Assembly (NCBI RefSeq): GCF_002811245.1
Contig: NZ_NIVQ01000001.1
Location: 248,001 to 312,000, forward strand
Length of the DNA stretch: 64,000 nucleotides
Direction: 5' to 3'
Source of the DNA: Vibrio salilacus
GTDB taxonomy: Bacteria > Pseudomonadota > Gammaproteobacteria > Enterobacterales > Vibrionaceae
In this document: piece after piece, positions 46,296 through 55,498 of the stretch
How the letters are laid out: each line of letters begins with the position of its first letter
Numbering within the stretch: position 1 is the stretch's first letter
Translations under genes and position numbers: made by a program
The notes under the pieces: generated by a model
The model's database searches: none
Told to the model about the DNA's origin: nothing
The model's input: only the letters and a program-made list of their open reading frames with translations

Positions 46296-46525
46296 CCGAT
46301 ATAGGTGTGAACAAAACCAGTTCACTAACAACGTCAGTTGGCTAGGTGACCCTCGGCTTATTAAGGGTCATTTAATATAGAGCAGTATATGTGCCAACTT
46401 TTATAGCGTTGTATTGCGTAGAATATCGCCTTTTTGGGCTCTAATTAATCGACTTGGTTGCATATTGGAATTGCAAAATGCAAAAGCTAGCAAATATGCT
46501 AATAATGAGTTTGTCGTTATTCGGT

Positions 46526-47872
46526 CTATATCATGACCAAGCTTGCGGTACCCAAGAAGGCAAAAAAACCAACTACATCGGTGACCGTGGTTAAGATAAC
46601 CGACCCTGCTAGCGCGGGATCAAGTTTAAGTTTATCAAGTACAATCGGAATCAACACACCAAACATGGCGGCGGTGATAATATTGACAATGATTGCCAGT
46701 GCGATGGTCGCGCCCAACACAGTGGATTGAAACCAGAGCCCTGCTAATGCGCCGATGATCAGCGCCCAAAGAAGACCATTGATTGAGCCAATTCCTATCT
46801 CGTTTTTAAGCAGTGCCCAGCGGTTTCCTGTTGTGATCTGGTTGAGCGCCATAGCACGCACCATTAGAGTTAAGGTTTGGCTGCCTGCTATGCCGCCCAT
46901 GGAGGCGACGATAGGCATCAGCACTGCCAGTGCCACCACCTGTGCAATCACATCCTCAAATAGGCCAATCGTCACCGAGGCTAAAATGGCCGTCAGTAAG
47001 TTGATTCCAAGCCAAACGCCACGTTTTTGCGAGCTTTTTATGACCGGTGCAAACAGATCGTCCCCTTCATCCATACCGGTACCCGCCATCAGACGCGCTT
47101 CATAAATTTCACGTTGAGTGCCTAATGCAAAGTGCCAGTCGACTTCACCGATCAGGGTTTGTTGCTCGTCGACCACAGGCATGGCAGACAGGGAGGAGTG
47201 TTCTAGTGATTCAATACTTTCAGCGAGGGTGAGCTTGGCATCTAAGGTCAGCACGTTCTCTATCGCTAGGCTACGTAAGCGATCATTCGGCTCCGCTCGC
47301 AGCAGGTCAATGTAGCTCACCAATCCACGAAACTGCTTACGTTTGTTGATTAGGTAGATCTGTTGCGGAGCATCATAGCTGTAACGCTCCATCAAGGCTT
47401 TGGCTTTTTCCACTGATATATTGAATGGCAGAGTAACCACTTTTCTCTCAGCCCAGCGCCCGAGTTCATCATCTTGGAATTGGTTGGCTTGATCGTAGAG
47501 CTCCAGCTCATCTTTCTCGATCAGATGCAGTGCTTCATTAATGATCTCTTCCGGCAGTGAGTCAGCCCATTCAATGAGCGATAAATTGTCTAGCTTTGCC
47601 AGCGTCAGTTTGAGCTCGGTATCGGACAGTTGGTCAATAATCGAGTGACGTACTTCAGCACGCGCCTCAGTTAGAACTTCAATGTGCAGTTCAAGTGGAA
47701 GGCTGCGCCACAGCTTGACACGCTCTTCAATGGGAAAAGCTTCAAGTATGAGCGCGACAGAACCTGGCTCTAAACCTTGTTCGATGGCGTCATTAAGGAT
47801 TGTTGCTTGTTGCTCCTCATCAGCTTTGCCAATCTGTTCGATAAGCAGAGAGAGATCCTGAAACTGACTCAC
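46526..47872 (-). CDS. mgtE: Magnesium transporter MgtE
   Basis: A 448-residue inner-membrane Mg2+ channel. Order: N-terminal MgtE superhelical domain (about 20-130), two CBS domains (about 135-255) that bind Mg2+ and gate the pore, a plug helix, then five transmembrane helices (about 285-448). The helices contain the conserved PIVASMGGIAGSQTLTLMVR and the pore-lining ILTTVTDVVGFFAFLG. Complete and of standard length. No Mg2+ riboswitch signature is obvious in the short upstream gap; control is unknown. The unusually long 3' region is described separately. Confidence 0.96.
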   Translation of the reverse strand: MSQFQDLSLLIEQIGKADEEQQATILNDAIEQGLEPGSVALILEAFPIEERVKLWRSLPLELHIEVLTEARAEVRHSIIDQLSDTELKLTLAKLDNLSLIEWADSLPEEIINEALHLIEKDELELYDQANQFQDDELGRWAERKVVTLPFNISVEKAKALMERYSYDAPQQIYLINKRKQFRGLVSYIDLLRAEPNDRLRSLAIENVLTLDAKLTLAESIESLEHSSLSAMPVVDEQQTLIGEVDWHFALGTQREIYEARLMAGTGMDEGDDLFAPVIKSSQKRGVWLGINLLTAILASVTIGLFEDVIAQVVALAVLMPIVASMGGIAGSQTLTLMVRAMALNQITTGNRWALLKNEIGIGSINGLLWALIIGALAGLWFQSTVLGATIALAIIVNIITAAMFGVLIPIVLDKLKLDPALAGSVILTTVTDVVGFFAFLGTASLVMI

Positions 47873-47944
47873 AGAGTACCTCGATGTAGAGATTTTTTAT
47901 AAATTACCCTTCAAGTTACTCTAAAGTAGCAGAAAAACAATACT

Positions 47945-49267
47945 CTATTGCTGCTCGATTTTAAGATATGGCATGACTAGGCGGCGAATGTTTACTTTTG
48001 CACCGATTCGCGCAGCCAATAGGTACATGCCGCCAATTTTGCGATGTAGGAAGAGGGCGTCGGCAGGCGGAGTATGCCAGTAGTCTTGTTCCATACTCAG
48101 TATGGTTCCTGCGTCACGAAGACGCTGTGCCAATCCACTGGCTTTGAAGTCATACTCTTCATCAACCAGCATCGGTTCGCACGCCATATGAACCAGTTCA
48201 AGAACCGCTTGACGCTGTTTGGGCAGAATACCCTGGCTAAAAAAGCCAATTTGCTCAAGAGCCTGGTTAAGCCCTTGTTTATCATTATGTATCACGCTGG
48301 TAAAGGCATTTTTGTACCCAGAGCTCAATCGCTCGCTATACTCACGAGTAGCGCCAAAATCGAGTAACCCGATTTGTTGACTCTGCTCTAAATAGAGGTA
48401 GTTGGCAAAATTGGGGTCTGTTTGCACTATCTTGAATTCAAACAGCTCCCTAAACAGCAATTCAAGCAAAGCGTTCATAACAAAGTCGCGGGTTTGTTGG
48501 TTGGTGTCTTCGATACTTTCGATGCTCTTGCCCTCGATAAAGCTCATGGCAAGGACAGATTGCGAACTGCTGCTCGAGAACAGCTTAGGCACCACAAAGT
48601 GGCGGCTGCTCTTAAGCGCCTGTCGGTAACGCTGCATAAACATAGCTTCGCGTTGATAATCGGCTTCGTCATGGAGTTGCTTTTTTGCCTCTTCAAGTAA
48701 GCCCTTGTAGTCCACAGACTCTGGAATCAATCCGACGATCTTGAGTAGTGTTCCGACGTTATCGACATCACTATCGATGCTCTGACGAATCCCCGGATAT
48801 TGCACTTTAACCGCCAGTTTTTCTCCATCATCACTGTAGGCTTGATGAACCTGACCAATAGACGCGCTGGCAATCGGCTTGAAATTAAACGCGAGAAACT
48901 CATTTTTCCACTCTGGCCCTAAAGCATTGACCAAGACTTGATTAAGCTGTTTGGACGGCATAGGATCTGCGCTGGAGCGCAGTCGAGCCAAAATGTCCGC
49001 CAACTCAGGCTCTAAGATATCGCCGGCATCCATTGACAACATTTGTCCAAGTTTCATTGCTGCGCCGCGTAGGTGAGCGAGTTGGTCGGTTAGGCGTGAT
49101 ACATTTTGCGGTGTTAGAAGAAGATCACGCGCCTTAGGCTTCTTGCCTTGTGCCAGTTGTTTGCTTCCTTCGCTGATCACATTGCCTGCGACACGGGTGG
49201 CGAGTGAGGCAAATTTGCCCAATCTCGACAGTCTGTGTGTGGGTAAGCTGCGCTCTTTGGTTGACAT
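47945..49267 (-). CDS. AarF/ABC1/UbiB-family atypical kinase
   Basis: A 440-residue protein of the ABC1/ADCK group. Motifs: the KxGQ block in RGAAMKLGQMLSMD, the A-rich loop in KPIASASIGQVHQAY, VAL-type Lys in KLAVKVQYPG, the catalytic-loop region VQTDPNFANYLYL and metal DFG in IGLLDFGATREY. There is no obvious membrane anchor, unlike canonical UbiB. This suits the second, non-UbiB clade (YbiB/ADCK3-like) whose role, possibly in isoprenoid lipid handling, is unsettled. It lies 72 bases ahead of mgtE on the same strand, so co-transcription is possible. Confidence 0.88.
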   Translation of the reverse strand: MSTKERSLPTHRLSRLGKFASLATRVAGNVISEGSKQLAQGKKPKARDLLLTPQNVSRLTDQLAHLRGAAMKLGQMLSMDAGDILEPELADILARLRSSADPMPSKQLNQVLVNALGPEWKNEFLAFNFKPIASASIGQVHQAYSDDGEKLAVKVQYPGIRQSIDSDVDNVGTLLKIVGLIPESVDYKGLLEEAKKQLHDEADYQREAMFMQRYRQALKSSRHFVVPKLFSSSSSQSVLAMSFIEGKSIESIEDTNQQTRDFVMNALLELLFRELFEFKIVQTDPNFANYLYLEQSQQIGLLDFGATREYSERLSSGYKNAFTSVIHNDKQGLNQALEQIGFFSQGILPKQRQAVLELVHMACEPMLVDEEYDFKASGLAQRLRDAGTILSMEQDYWHTPPADALFLHRKIGGMYLLAARIGAKVNIRRLVMPYLKIEQQ

Positions 49268-49461
49268 AAATACTCTCCTTATTCACTGATTTAGTATACG
49301 AAAAAGCCATCGGTTTGATATCAACCCAAGAATAAAAAAGCGCCATCATCACGGGGCCATAGCCAGATAGGTGTTAGTCTATTGATTAAACCGTCGTTTG
49401 CTTGCTGAAAGCTTTAAATCATGCTGTTATTAATAGGTATGTAAACACTCAAGGAAACGCT

Positions 49462-50220
49462 ATGTGCCGTTGGTTGGCCTATCAAGGCAGCCCGATTTAT
49501 CTCGACCAATTAGTCTATGAGCCAGAACACTCGCTGGTGCATCAAAGTCTTGATGCGCGCAAAGCGGTTACTCGGGTTAACGCGGATGGTTTTGGCCTTG
49601 GTTGGTATACCGATCGTACAACGCCCGGGCAGTTTCATGACGTGTTGCCTGCTTGGGGGGATGAGAACCTGCGCTCTCTGACTCACCATATTTGTTCACA
49701 CCGTTTTATGGTGCATGTGCGCTCTTCAACGGGCACTCAAGTCTCGCGCTCAAACTGTCACCCATTTATTATCGATAACTGGATGTTTCTTCACAACGGT
49801 CAAATCGGTGGTTTTGATCAGTTACGCTATCTGCTTGAACGTCAATTATGCGAAGTGCAATTTTTACAACGTAAAGGCACCACAGACAGTGAATTGATTT
49901 TTATGTTGATGTTACAAAATGGCTTACGTGATAATCCGATCAAGGCGATACGTACCACTTTGCGAGATATTGTCCAGTTGATGGAAACTCAAGCTATTGA
50001 GGATCCGCTCAAAGCGTCAATCTGTATCTCAGACGGAACACAGTTCTGGGTGATTCGTTACAGCTCTAGTGGTGATGCGCCAACCGTGTTTATCAAACAA
50101 CGTGGCTCAGACATTGTGCTTGCGTCTGAGCCATTAGAGCCCGGAGGAGAGTGGCGAAAGATTGATGCGCAGACCATTGTTACGATTTGTGGTGACAAGG
50201 TCGTCAGTATCGCTGTTTAG
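49462..50220 (+). CDS. Class II glutamine amidotransferase (YafJ-like)
   Basis: A 252-residue Ntn-type amidotransferase. I use ATG 49462 so that the nucleophile is Cys2 after Met removal (MCRWLAYQGSPIYLDQLVYE); the 20 upstream codons in frame are not conserved. Motifs NADGFGLGWY, HVRSSTGTQVSRSNCHPF and FLHNGQIGG outline the glutaminase site. Members hydrolyse glutamine or gamma-glutamyl bonds; EgtC, a member, acts in ergothioneine synthesis. No partner synthase is nearby, so the substrate is unknown. Confidence 0.9.
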   Translation: MCRWLAYQGSPIYLDQLVYEPEHSLVHQSLDARKAVTRVNADGFGLGWYTDRTTPGQFHDVLPAWGDENLRSLTHHICSHRFMVHVRSSTGTQVSRSNCHPFIIDNWMFLHNGQIGGFDQLRYLLERQLCEVQFLQRKGTTDSELIFMLMLQNGLRDNPIKAIRTTLRDIVQLMETQAIEDPLKASICISDGTQFWVIRYSSSGDAPTVFIKQRGSDIVLASEPLEPGGEWRKIDAQTIVTICGDKVVSIAV

Positions 50221-50251
50221 CTCTGCTTGGTTTGTAGTCGCGCGCTTGAGC

Positions 50252-50447
50252 TCACAGCATCCGTGACAGGCTTTGAGTATAGAGGTTGACGCTGGCAAAG
50301 CAGACAGTAAACCCAATCACGCTGATCAGTGCTTTAAATTGAGCGCCAAACCGCTGTTCAGGGATCCAAGGGATTGAGGTACTATCTAAAGCAGCACTGT
50401 CATAAGCGCCCACTTTTAGGATGATGACCGAGCAAACCCTACTTGGC
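50252..50447 (-). pseudogene. Remnant of a YjeH-like amino-acid exporter
   Basis: About 65 minus-strand codons (beginning near VCSVIILKVGAYDSAAL) include ISVIGFTVCFASVNLYTQ and SLSRML before a stop. This lines up with the E. coli YjeH region CTVVVLHFDAYG ... CVIGYLACFASLNIYIQSFA as I remember it, an APC-family exporter of methionine and branched-chain amino acids. Everything N-terminal of about residue 230 and the C-terminal third are missing. It is a relic, not a working gene. Confidence 0.6.
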
Positions 50448-50474
50448 ATTAACATTTGATATGTCGAGTTCGAC

Positions 50475-50665
50475 GCATTGCTGTGAGACTTATACAGGGC
50501 GCATCGACCAAATTGATAGCGTGAAGTGGTAGTGGCGACACCGATATTATACGTCGAAGTTGCAAGCATGGCGCGTTTGAATGCGATTCGTGATGATTTA
50601 CAACAAATCCCTGAACTGCGCCATTTAATGACCCACACGGTCTTGACGGAATTATTTATACCTTA
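50475..50665 (+). pseudogene. Remnant of an Lrp/AsnC-family regulator
   Basis: Plus-strand pieces in different frames read GRIDQIDSV, then SGDTDII, then LYVEVASMARLNAIRDDLQQ and IPELRHLMTHTVLTELFIP. Together they follow the ligand-binding RAM domain of Lrp proteins (I-x-V-..-SGD-D-..-V). Frameshifts separate the pieces, and the helix-turn-helix half is absent. Lrp-type genes are commonly divergent from the exporter gene they regulate, which fits the adjacent YjeH-like remnant. Confidence 0.5.
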
Positions 50666-50669
50666 AATC

Positions 50670-51590
50670 ATGCTCAATAATATTAATCTCAATTTACTGC
50701 GTTCACTGCATGTGTTGTTAGAAGAGTGCCATGTAAGCCATGCGGCGCAACGGCTCAATTTAACTCAGTCAGCGGTGAGTCGTCAGCTTGCGCAGTTACG
50801 TGAATTGTGCGCAGACCCTCTGTTAGTCCGCAGTGGTAACCAGTTGGTCCCAACCCCGCGAGCGCTGGAAATGCAGCACAAACTGCGTGTGCTGCTAGAA
50901 CAATTTGAGCAGCTTCTCGCTGATACCTCATTTGAACCGGCGTTATGGCAGCAAGAGTATGTTATTTCATCGAGTGACTATGTTGCGCAATATATCCTGC
51001 CAGATCTGGTTGCGGTTATGGTTGAGCAAGCGCCGCAAGTGAATATTGCTTATCGGCTTTGGCAGCCAGACTTTCTTGCTTCGTTTGAACAAACGGGTAT
51101 TCACCTTGCGTCAACCATGCTGGCGCAGCCTCCAGAGTCGTTGAGTAATGTCCAAATTGGTCAAGATAGCTCGGTTTGTTTGATGCGTACAGGGCATCCA
51201 CTTGATAGTGATGAAGCGCTAAGTTGCCGACGTTTGACGGCCTTTTCTCACCTTAAAGTGACGGGCGGCGGCGATAAAGACAGCAACGCCGACATAGGGT
51301 TAAAACATGCGGGCTATCAGCGCCGGATCGCACTTAAAGTACCGTTTTTCTCTGCTGCGGTGAATGCTTTGATCAGTAGTGATTATCTAATGATAGTCCC
51401 CGAGCATATTGCCCGTAATCTGGCGAGAAATCACCCACTCACCTATCGAGAGTTGCCTTTTTCCAGCGAACCACATTGTTACTGGTTGATGTGGCACCCT
51501 AAATACGATCAAGATAAAGCGCACCATTGGATGCGTGACAAGGTATTGGCTGCAATGCGCACCTCACCTTATTCAATTGGTATGACTTAA
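50670..51590 (+). CDS. LysR-type transcriptional regulator
   Basis: A 306-residue regulator. The N-terminal winged helix (LNLLRSLHVLLEECHVSHAA, then QRLNLTQSAVSRQLAQLREL) and the periplasmic-binding-like effector domain (about 90-295) are complete. It precedes a LysE-type exporter by 109 bases on the same strand rather than diverging from it, so its target is not obvious. Effector unknown. Confidence 0.92.
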   Translation: MLNNINLNLLRSLHVLLEECHVSHAAQRLNLTQSAVSRQLAQLRELCADPLLVRSGNQLVPTPRALEMQHKLRVLLEQFEQLLADTSFEPALWQQEYVISSSDYVAQYILPDLVAVMVEQAPQVNIAYRLWQPDFLASFEQTGIHLASTMLAQPPESLSNVQIGQDSSVCLMRTGHPLDSDEALSCRRLTAFSHLKVTGGGDKDSNADIGLKHAGYQRRIALKVPFFSAAVNALISSDYLMIVPEHIARNLARNHPLTYRELPFSSEPHCYWLMWHPKYDQDKAHHWMRDKVLAAMRTSPYSIGMT

Positions 51591-51699
51591 AATCATTACT
51601 TAAATGAGTAACTTTGATTTCAAGTCATTTTGCTAGTGGGTTATGTTGAAGTCACTGACTAACACATTACGCATCAAGATAATTTAAAGGATTGATCGC

Positions 51700-52314
51700 A
51701 TGACTCTCACTATCTGGTTTTCACTGTTTACTATTTGCTTGTTGGGCGCCATGTCCCCAGGGCCAAGTCTGGCGATGATCGCCAAGCACAGCCTCGCGGG
51801 GGGAAGACTTAATGGGCTTGCGACTGCGTGGGCTCACGCTTTTGGTATCGGCATCTATGCGTTTGTCACCTTAATTGGTTTGGCGGTTGTGTTGCAACAA
51901 TCGCCACTGCTGTTTAAAACCATCAGTTATGCAGGTAGCGCGTATCTTGTGTACCTAGGTTACAATGCGTTGCGTTCTAAAGGTGGGGTGACAGAGCGAT
52001 TAGAGTCTGGTCGCAAAACTACGGTGTGGCAATCTGCTCGCGAAGGTTTGTTGATTTCTCTGCTCAGTCCGAAAATTGCGCTGTTCTTTATCGCGCTGTT
52101 CAGTCAATTTGTCGCGGTTGGGGATAGCATCGCGGCAAAAGGACTAATTGTTGTTACTCCCTTCGTGGTTGATGGCTTGTGGTACACCTTAATTACTTTT
52201 TTGCTTTCCAGCCCAAGATTAATTGATAAAATTCGCTCTAAAGCGTTAATCATCGATCGTTTGTCTGGTGTCGTCCTGATTTTGCTCGCTGTGCGAGTCG
52301 TCTGGACGGTGTAG
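51700..52314 (+). CDS. LysE/RhtB-family amino-acid exporter
   Basis: A 204-residue inner-membrane protein with six helices. It carries the LysE signature GAMSPGPSLAMIAKHSLAGG near the N-terminus and SLLSPKIALFFIALFSQF in the middle. Members export amino acids such as homoserine, threonine, leucine or lysine; substrate not readable. First of a probable series with the Gfo/Idh, yhfA genes (gaps 50 and 13 bases). Confidence 0.9.
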   Translation: MTLTIWFSLFTICLLGAMSPGPSLAMIAKHSLAGGRLNGLATAWAHAFGIGIYAFVTLIGLAVVLQQSPLLFKTISYAGSAYLVYLGYNALRSKGGVTERLESGRKTTVWQSAREGLLISLLSPKIALFFIALFSQFVAVGDSIAAKGLIVVTPFVVDGLWYTLITFLLSSPRLIDKIRSKALIIDRLSGVVLILLAVRVVWTV

Positions 52315-52364
52315 TAACGGTCAGACTCATCACCTCAATCATGATGAGCTAGGGAGAAAATAGA

Positions 52365-53357
52365 ATGATAAAACTGGCGGTTATCGGTACCAATTGGATT
52401 ACCGATCAATTTGTCCAAGCGGCGCTTAACTCGGGTGAATACCAACTGACCGGGGTTTACTCGCGTCGTCTTGAGAGTGCGCAAGAGTTTGCCAGTAAGT
52501 ATGACTCACCAACCTTGTTTGATGATGTGCAGGCATTAGCCGACTCTGACAGGGTCGATACCGTCTACATCGCTAGTCCTAACGTACTGCACGCGCCGCA
52601 AGCGATGCAAATGATGCGCGCGGGCAAAAATGTTATTGTTGAAAAACCAATGGCGGCCAATTATCAACTGGCGCAGCAGATGTTTGAGGTCGCGCGTGAA
52701 AATAACGTACTGTTATTTGAAGCGTTTATGTCGCCACATTTGCCGAACTTTAAACGTCTCAAGCAATCGTTAAACTCTATTGGTAAAGTGCGTAAAGCGT
52801 TGATCAGCTATTGCCAATATTCATCACGTTACGGGAAATATTTGGCCGGAGAAAACCCGAATACCTTTAACCCCGATTTTGCCAATGGTTCAATTATGGA
52901 CATCGGCTTTTACTGTTTAAGCTCCGCGGTGGAGTTATTCGGTGAACCGACATCGGTTCAGGCACAAGCGCAGTTACTTGATTCTGGTGTCGATGGTAGC
53001 GGTAGTGTGATATTGAATTACGACGGTTTTGAAGTGGTTCTGCAACATTCGAAAACCAGCGATTCATATTTGCCGAGTGAGATCCAAGGTGAAGATGGCG
53101 CATTACTGATTGAGATGATCTCAATCGCGAAATCGATCACCAAATACACCCGTGGCAGTAATATAGGCATTGATCTGAGCGTTAAACAAGAGTCGAATCC
53201 AATGTACTATGAGGCGTTGGAGTTTGCCGCTCAACATCAAAATAAAGCGATGAACGACAGTTGTACTCAGCGTTCACTAATCGTGGCTAAGTTACTTGAA
53301 GATATTCGTCGTCAAACTGGGGTGATATTCCCAACCGATACACCGCAATCAAACTAA
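52365..53357 (+). CDS. Gfo/Idh/MocA-family oxidoreductase
   Basis: A 330-residue NAD(P)-dependent dehydrogenase. The Rossmann start is KLAVIGTNWITDQFVQAAL, with the catalytic EKP triad in NVIVEKPMAANYQLAQQM and the C-terminal substrate domain from about 125. YGKYLAGENPNTFNPDFANG and SIMDIGFYCLSSAVE lie in the active-site face. The substrate is probably a sugar or related polyol, not further definable. It is 13 bases before yhfA, suggesting an operon. Confidence 0.9.
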   Translation: MIKLAVIGTNWITDQFVQAALNSGEYQLTGVYSRRLESAQEFASKYDSPTLFDDVQALADSDRVDTVYIASPNVLHAPQAMQMMRAGKNVIVEKPMAANYQLAQQMFEVARENNVLLFEAFMSPHLPNFKRLKQSLNSIGKVRKALISYCQYSSRYGKYLAGENPNTFNPDFANGSIMDIGFYCLSSAVELFGEPTSVQAQAQLLDSGVDGSGSVILNYDGFEVVLQHSKTSDSYLPSEIQGEDGALLIEMISIAKSITKYTRGSNIGIDLSVKQESNPMYYEALEFAAQHQNKAMNDSCTQRSLIVAKLLEDIRRQTGVIFPTDTPQSN

Positions 53358-53370
53358 CGAGAGAGAAAAG

Positions 53371-53769
53371 ATGCAAGCTGAAGTCAAATGGGTCGAAGAA
53401 TTTAAATTTCTAGGCCAATCACAATCAGGCCATTCAGTCGTGATGGACGGCAATGGTGGTGCCACGGCACCAAGCCCAATGGAGATGGTGTTAATGGCGG
53501 CAGGTGGTTGCAGTTCGGTGGATGTGGTTGATGGCTTGAAAGAAGCAGGACAAGCCGTCACTGGGTGTGTTGCTAAGCTAACCACCGAGCGCCGCGAAAC
53601 CGCGCCACGTATTTTTACGTTAGTGAATATTCATTTTGAAGTGACAGGTGACAACTTATCACCTGAGGTAGTTGCTCAAGTGGCAGCAGATTCCTTAGAA
53701 AAATACTGCTCGGTGTGTTTAATGCTTGGTAAAGGCGTTGAGATGACGCACAGTTGGGAAATTATTTAA
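53371..53769 (+). CDS. yhfA: OsmC-family protein YhfA
   Basis: A 132-residue protein of the OsmC/Ohr fold. It matches E. coli YhfA closely from memory (MQAEVKWVEEFKFLGQSQSG, SPMEMVLMAAGGCSSVDVV). The redox cysteines are C47 (GGCSS) and a second one in EKYCSVCLM. OsmC proteins reduce organic hydroperoxides; YhfA itself has not been given a definite role. A terminator 20 bases later ends the unit. Confidence 0.93.
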   Translation: MQAEVKWVEEFKFLGQSQSGHSVVMDGNGGATAPSPMEMVLMAAGGCSSVDVVDGLKEAGQAVTGCVAKLTTERRETAPRIFTLVNIHFEVTGDNLSPEVVAQVAADSLEKYCSVCLMLGKGVEMTHSWEII

Positions 53770-53787
53770 GTTAATCACGTATCATTG

Positions 53788-53813
53788 GAGCCGGGCGCTG
53801 CGTCCGGCTTTTT
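53788..53813 (+). terminator. Terminator after yhfA
   Basis: Stem AGCCGG (53789-53794) / CCGGCT (53804-53809), then TTTT. Confidence 0.8.
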
Positions 53814-53828
53814 CATTGGGCGATAATA

Positions 53829-54719
53829 ATGTTCAAAAGCTCACATAAGTTTACCCTTGCTGGCATCGCGGCGATCTTACTCTGGAGTAGCGTGATGGGA
53901 TTCGCGCGTGCCGTCACCGAAATGCTCGGCCCAGTAGGCGGCGCAGCTTCAATTTATACCGTCGCATCTGTGTTTCTTGTGCTAGTGATGGGCGTGCCTA
54001 AATGGCGTCTTTATTCACTGCGCTATGTATTGATTGGCGGCGGCCTGTTCGTCGCCTATGAGATCTGTCTTGCGCTGGCGCTAGCCATGGCTAACTCACG
54101 TCAACAAGCGGTAGAGATGTTGGTAATCAATTATCTATGGCCGGCGCTGACCGTGCTGCTTGCGGTATTAAGTAGTGGCAAAAAAACCAGCGTGTTGGTT
54201 TACCCAAGTATCGCGTTAGCGTTTTTTGGTGTGGCATGGAGCATCACTGGTGAGCAAGGTCTGACGCTAGCTCAAATTGCGGCCAATGTGGCGACGAACC
54301 CCGTGACTTATGCGATGGCGTTTGTCGGGGCGTTTTTGTGGGCGATCTACTGTAATTTAACCAAACGCATTTCGAATGGACAAAATGCAATCACGCTGTT
54401 TTTTATTATGACGGCTATTACGCTATGGATAAAGTATGCGTTAAGTAGCGAAACTGGCATGACGCTTAACCTAGAGTCGGGCACGTTACTGCTGATTTCT
54501 GGTATTGCGATGGGCAGTGGCTATGCATTGTGGAACTACGCCATTATTGGTGGCAACATGTTGCTGTTGGCGACGTTGTCATACTTTACCCCTGTGCTTT
54601 CTACGGTGATTTCCTCATTTATCCTTGGCTTGGTATTGACTCAGAGCTTTATTGAAGGCGTTGTCATGGTCACGGTGGGATCATTGATGTGCTGGTGGGT
54701 AACCCGAGAAAAGGCCTAA
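53829..54719 (+). CDS. yddG: Aromatic amino-acid exporter YddG
   Basis: A 296-residue DMT-superfamily transporter with ten helices. Similarity to E. coli YddG is direct in LGPVGGAASIYTV, FVAYEICLALALAMANSRQQ, NYLWPALTVL and GSLMCWWVTR. It exports phenylalanine, tyrosine and related compounds and methyl viologen in relatives. It begins 60 bases after yhfA, beyond that gene's terminator, so it likely has its own promoter. Confidence 0.92.
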   Translation: MFKSSHKFTLAGIAAILLWSSVMGFARAVTEMLGPVGGAASIYTVASVFLVLVMGVPKWRLYSLRYVLIGGGLFVAYEICLALALAMANSRQQAVEMLVINYLWPALTVLLAVLSSGKKTSVLVYPSIALAFFGVAWSITGEQGLTLAQIAANVATNPVTYAMAFVGAFLWAIYCNLTKRISNGQNAITLFFIMTAITLWIKYALSSETGMTLNLESGTLLLISGIAMGSGYALWNYAIIGGNMLLLATLSYFTPVLSTVISSFILGLVLTQSFIEGVVMVTVGSLMCWWVTREKA

Positions 54720-54741
54720 GTCGTTGGCCTTGATGTCCTTT

Positions 54742-54777
54742 TTCTACTCAGTATCAATCTTCTACTCAGTATCAAGT
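54742..54777. repeat. Two-copy 18-bp tandem repeat
   Basis: TTCTACTCAGTATCAA occurs at 54742-54757 and again at 54760-54775 (period 18). It lies between the converging yddG and YkuD genes. No function seen. Confidence 0.8.
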
Positions 54778-55253
54778 TACCATTTAATATCGATCGGTGT
54801 GCCCATCGTCACCAACGTTAACAGTTCATCCATCTGTTGATTGGTAATGGCGATGCAGCCATCCGTCCAATCAAAGCTTTGTACAAAGTTGGCTGGGCGA
54901 ACTTCACCATTTTTCAGCCCATGGATTTTGATATCGCCACCAGGGTTGAGGTTGAGCCGCATGGCATAATCGATATCGGCTTGGTTGGGGTAGTTGATAT
55001 GAATCGAGCGATAGAAGTCGGAGTCTTCGAGAACAAAGTCTAAAGAGTAACGGCCTTCTGGTGTGCGCTGGTCGCCTTCACGTATTTTGTGCCCTTTGGG
55101 TTGTTTACCAAGGGCAATACGATACTCTTTGATCACCTGATGATTTTCAATCAGATACATCCGACGCTTTGATTTATCCACTTTAATCAAATCAACTTGG
55201 GCCTGAGCACAAACGCTCAGGACTAAAGCGGATATTGGCAGCCATTTACGCAC
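54777..55253 (-). CDS. Exported YkuD-domain peptidoglycan enzyme (YafK/DpaA-like)
   Basis: A 158-residue periplasmic protein with a signal peptide (about 1-18, ending CAQA). The YkuD domain contains the catalytic pair H111 (IKIHGLKNG) and C133 (DWTDGCIAITN) and an Arg-rich KQPKGHKIREGDQRTPEG entry loop. The TDGC variant and the short length place it nearer YafK/DpaA, which releases Lpp from peptidoglycan, than the classic Ldt enzymes with SHGC. It faces the GGDEF gene, with a 245-base shared promoter region. Confidence 0.88.
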   Translation of the reverse strand: MRKWLPISALVLSVCAQAQVDLIKVDKSKRRMYLIENHQVIKEYRIALGKQPKGHKIREGDQRTPEGRYSLDFVLEDSDFYRSIHINYPNQADIDYAMRLNLNPGGDIKIHGLKNGEVRPANFVQSFDWTDGCIAITNQQMDELLTLVTMGTPIDIKW

Positions 55254-55498
55254 AACTTGATCCTTGGCAAGGTTATGGTTTTATTCTAATCGATCATCAC
55301 TAAAACGATAAATATCGCGGCATATTGGTCGGTCAAGTATCACCATACAATTATGCAAATTGTTGCTTCTATCATATCCCGATAAGTTGCAAAAAGTGAA
55401 ATGCGAGTCACTTAACAGCTGCTGATAAATACATTTGATTGCATACCTTGAGCTGATATTTTTAGTCATGTCATAGTACTTAGGTTTAGTTGCGCGGT

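Larger units (their letters stand above)
50221..50669. other. Degenerate region between amidotransferase and LysR genes
   Basis: 449 bases occupied by two non-functional gene remnants pointing away from each other (a YjeH-like exporter fragment on the minus strand and an Lrp/AsnC fragment on the plus strand). A LysR gene begins immediately after. Confidence 0.55.

Noticed and set aside
46109..46345. 78-codon plus-strand ORF
   Set aside because: Starts within the csrB 3' end and crosses its terminator; sequence is non-coding in character.
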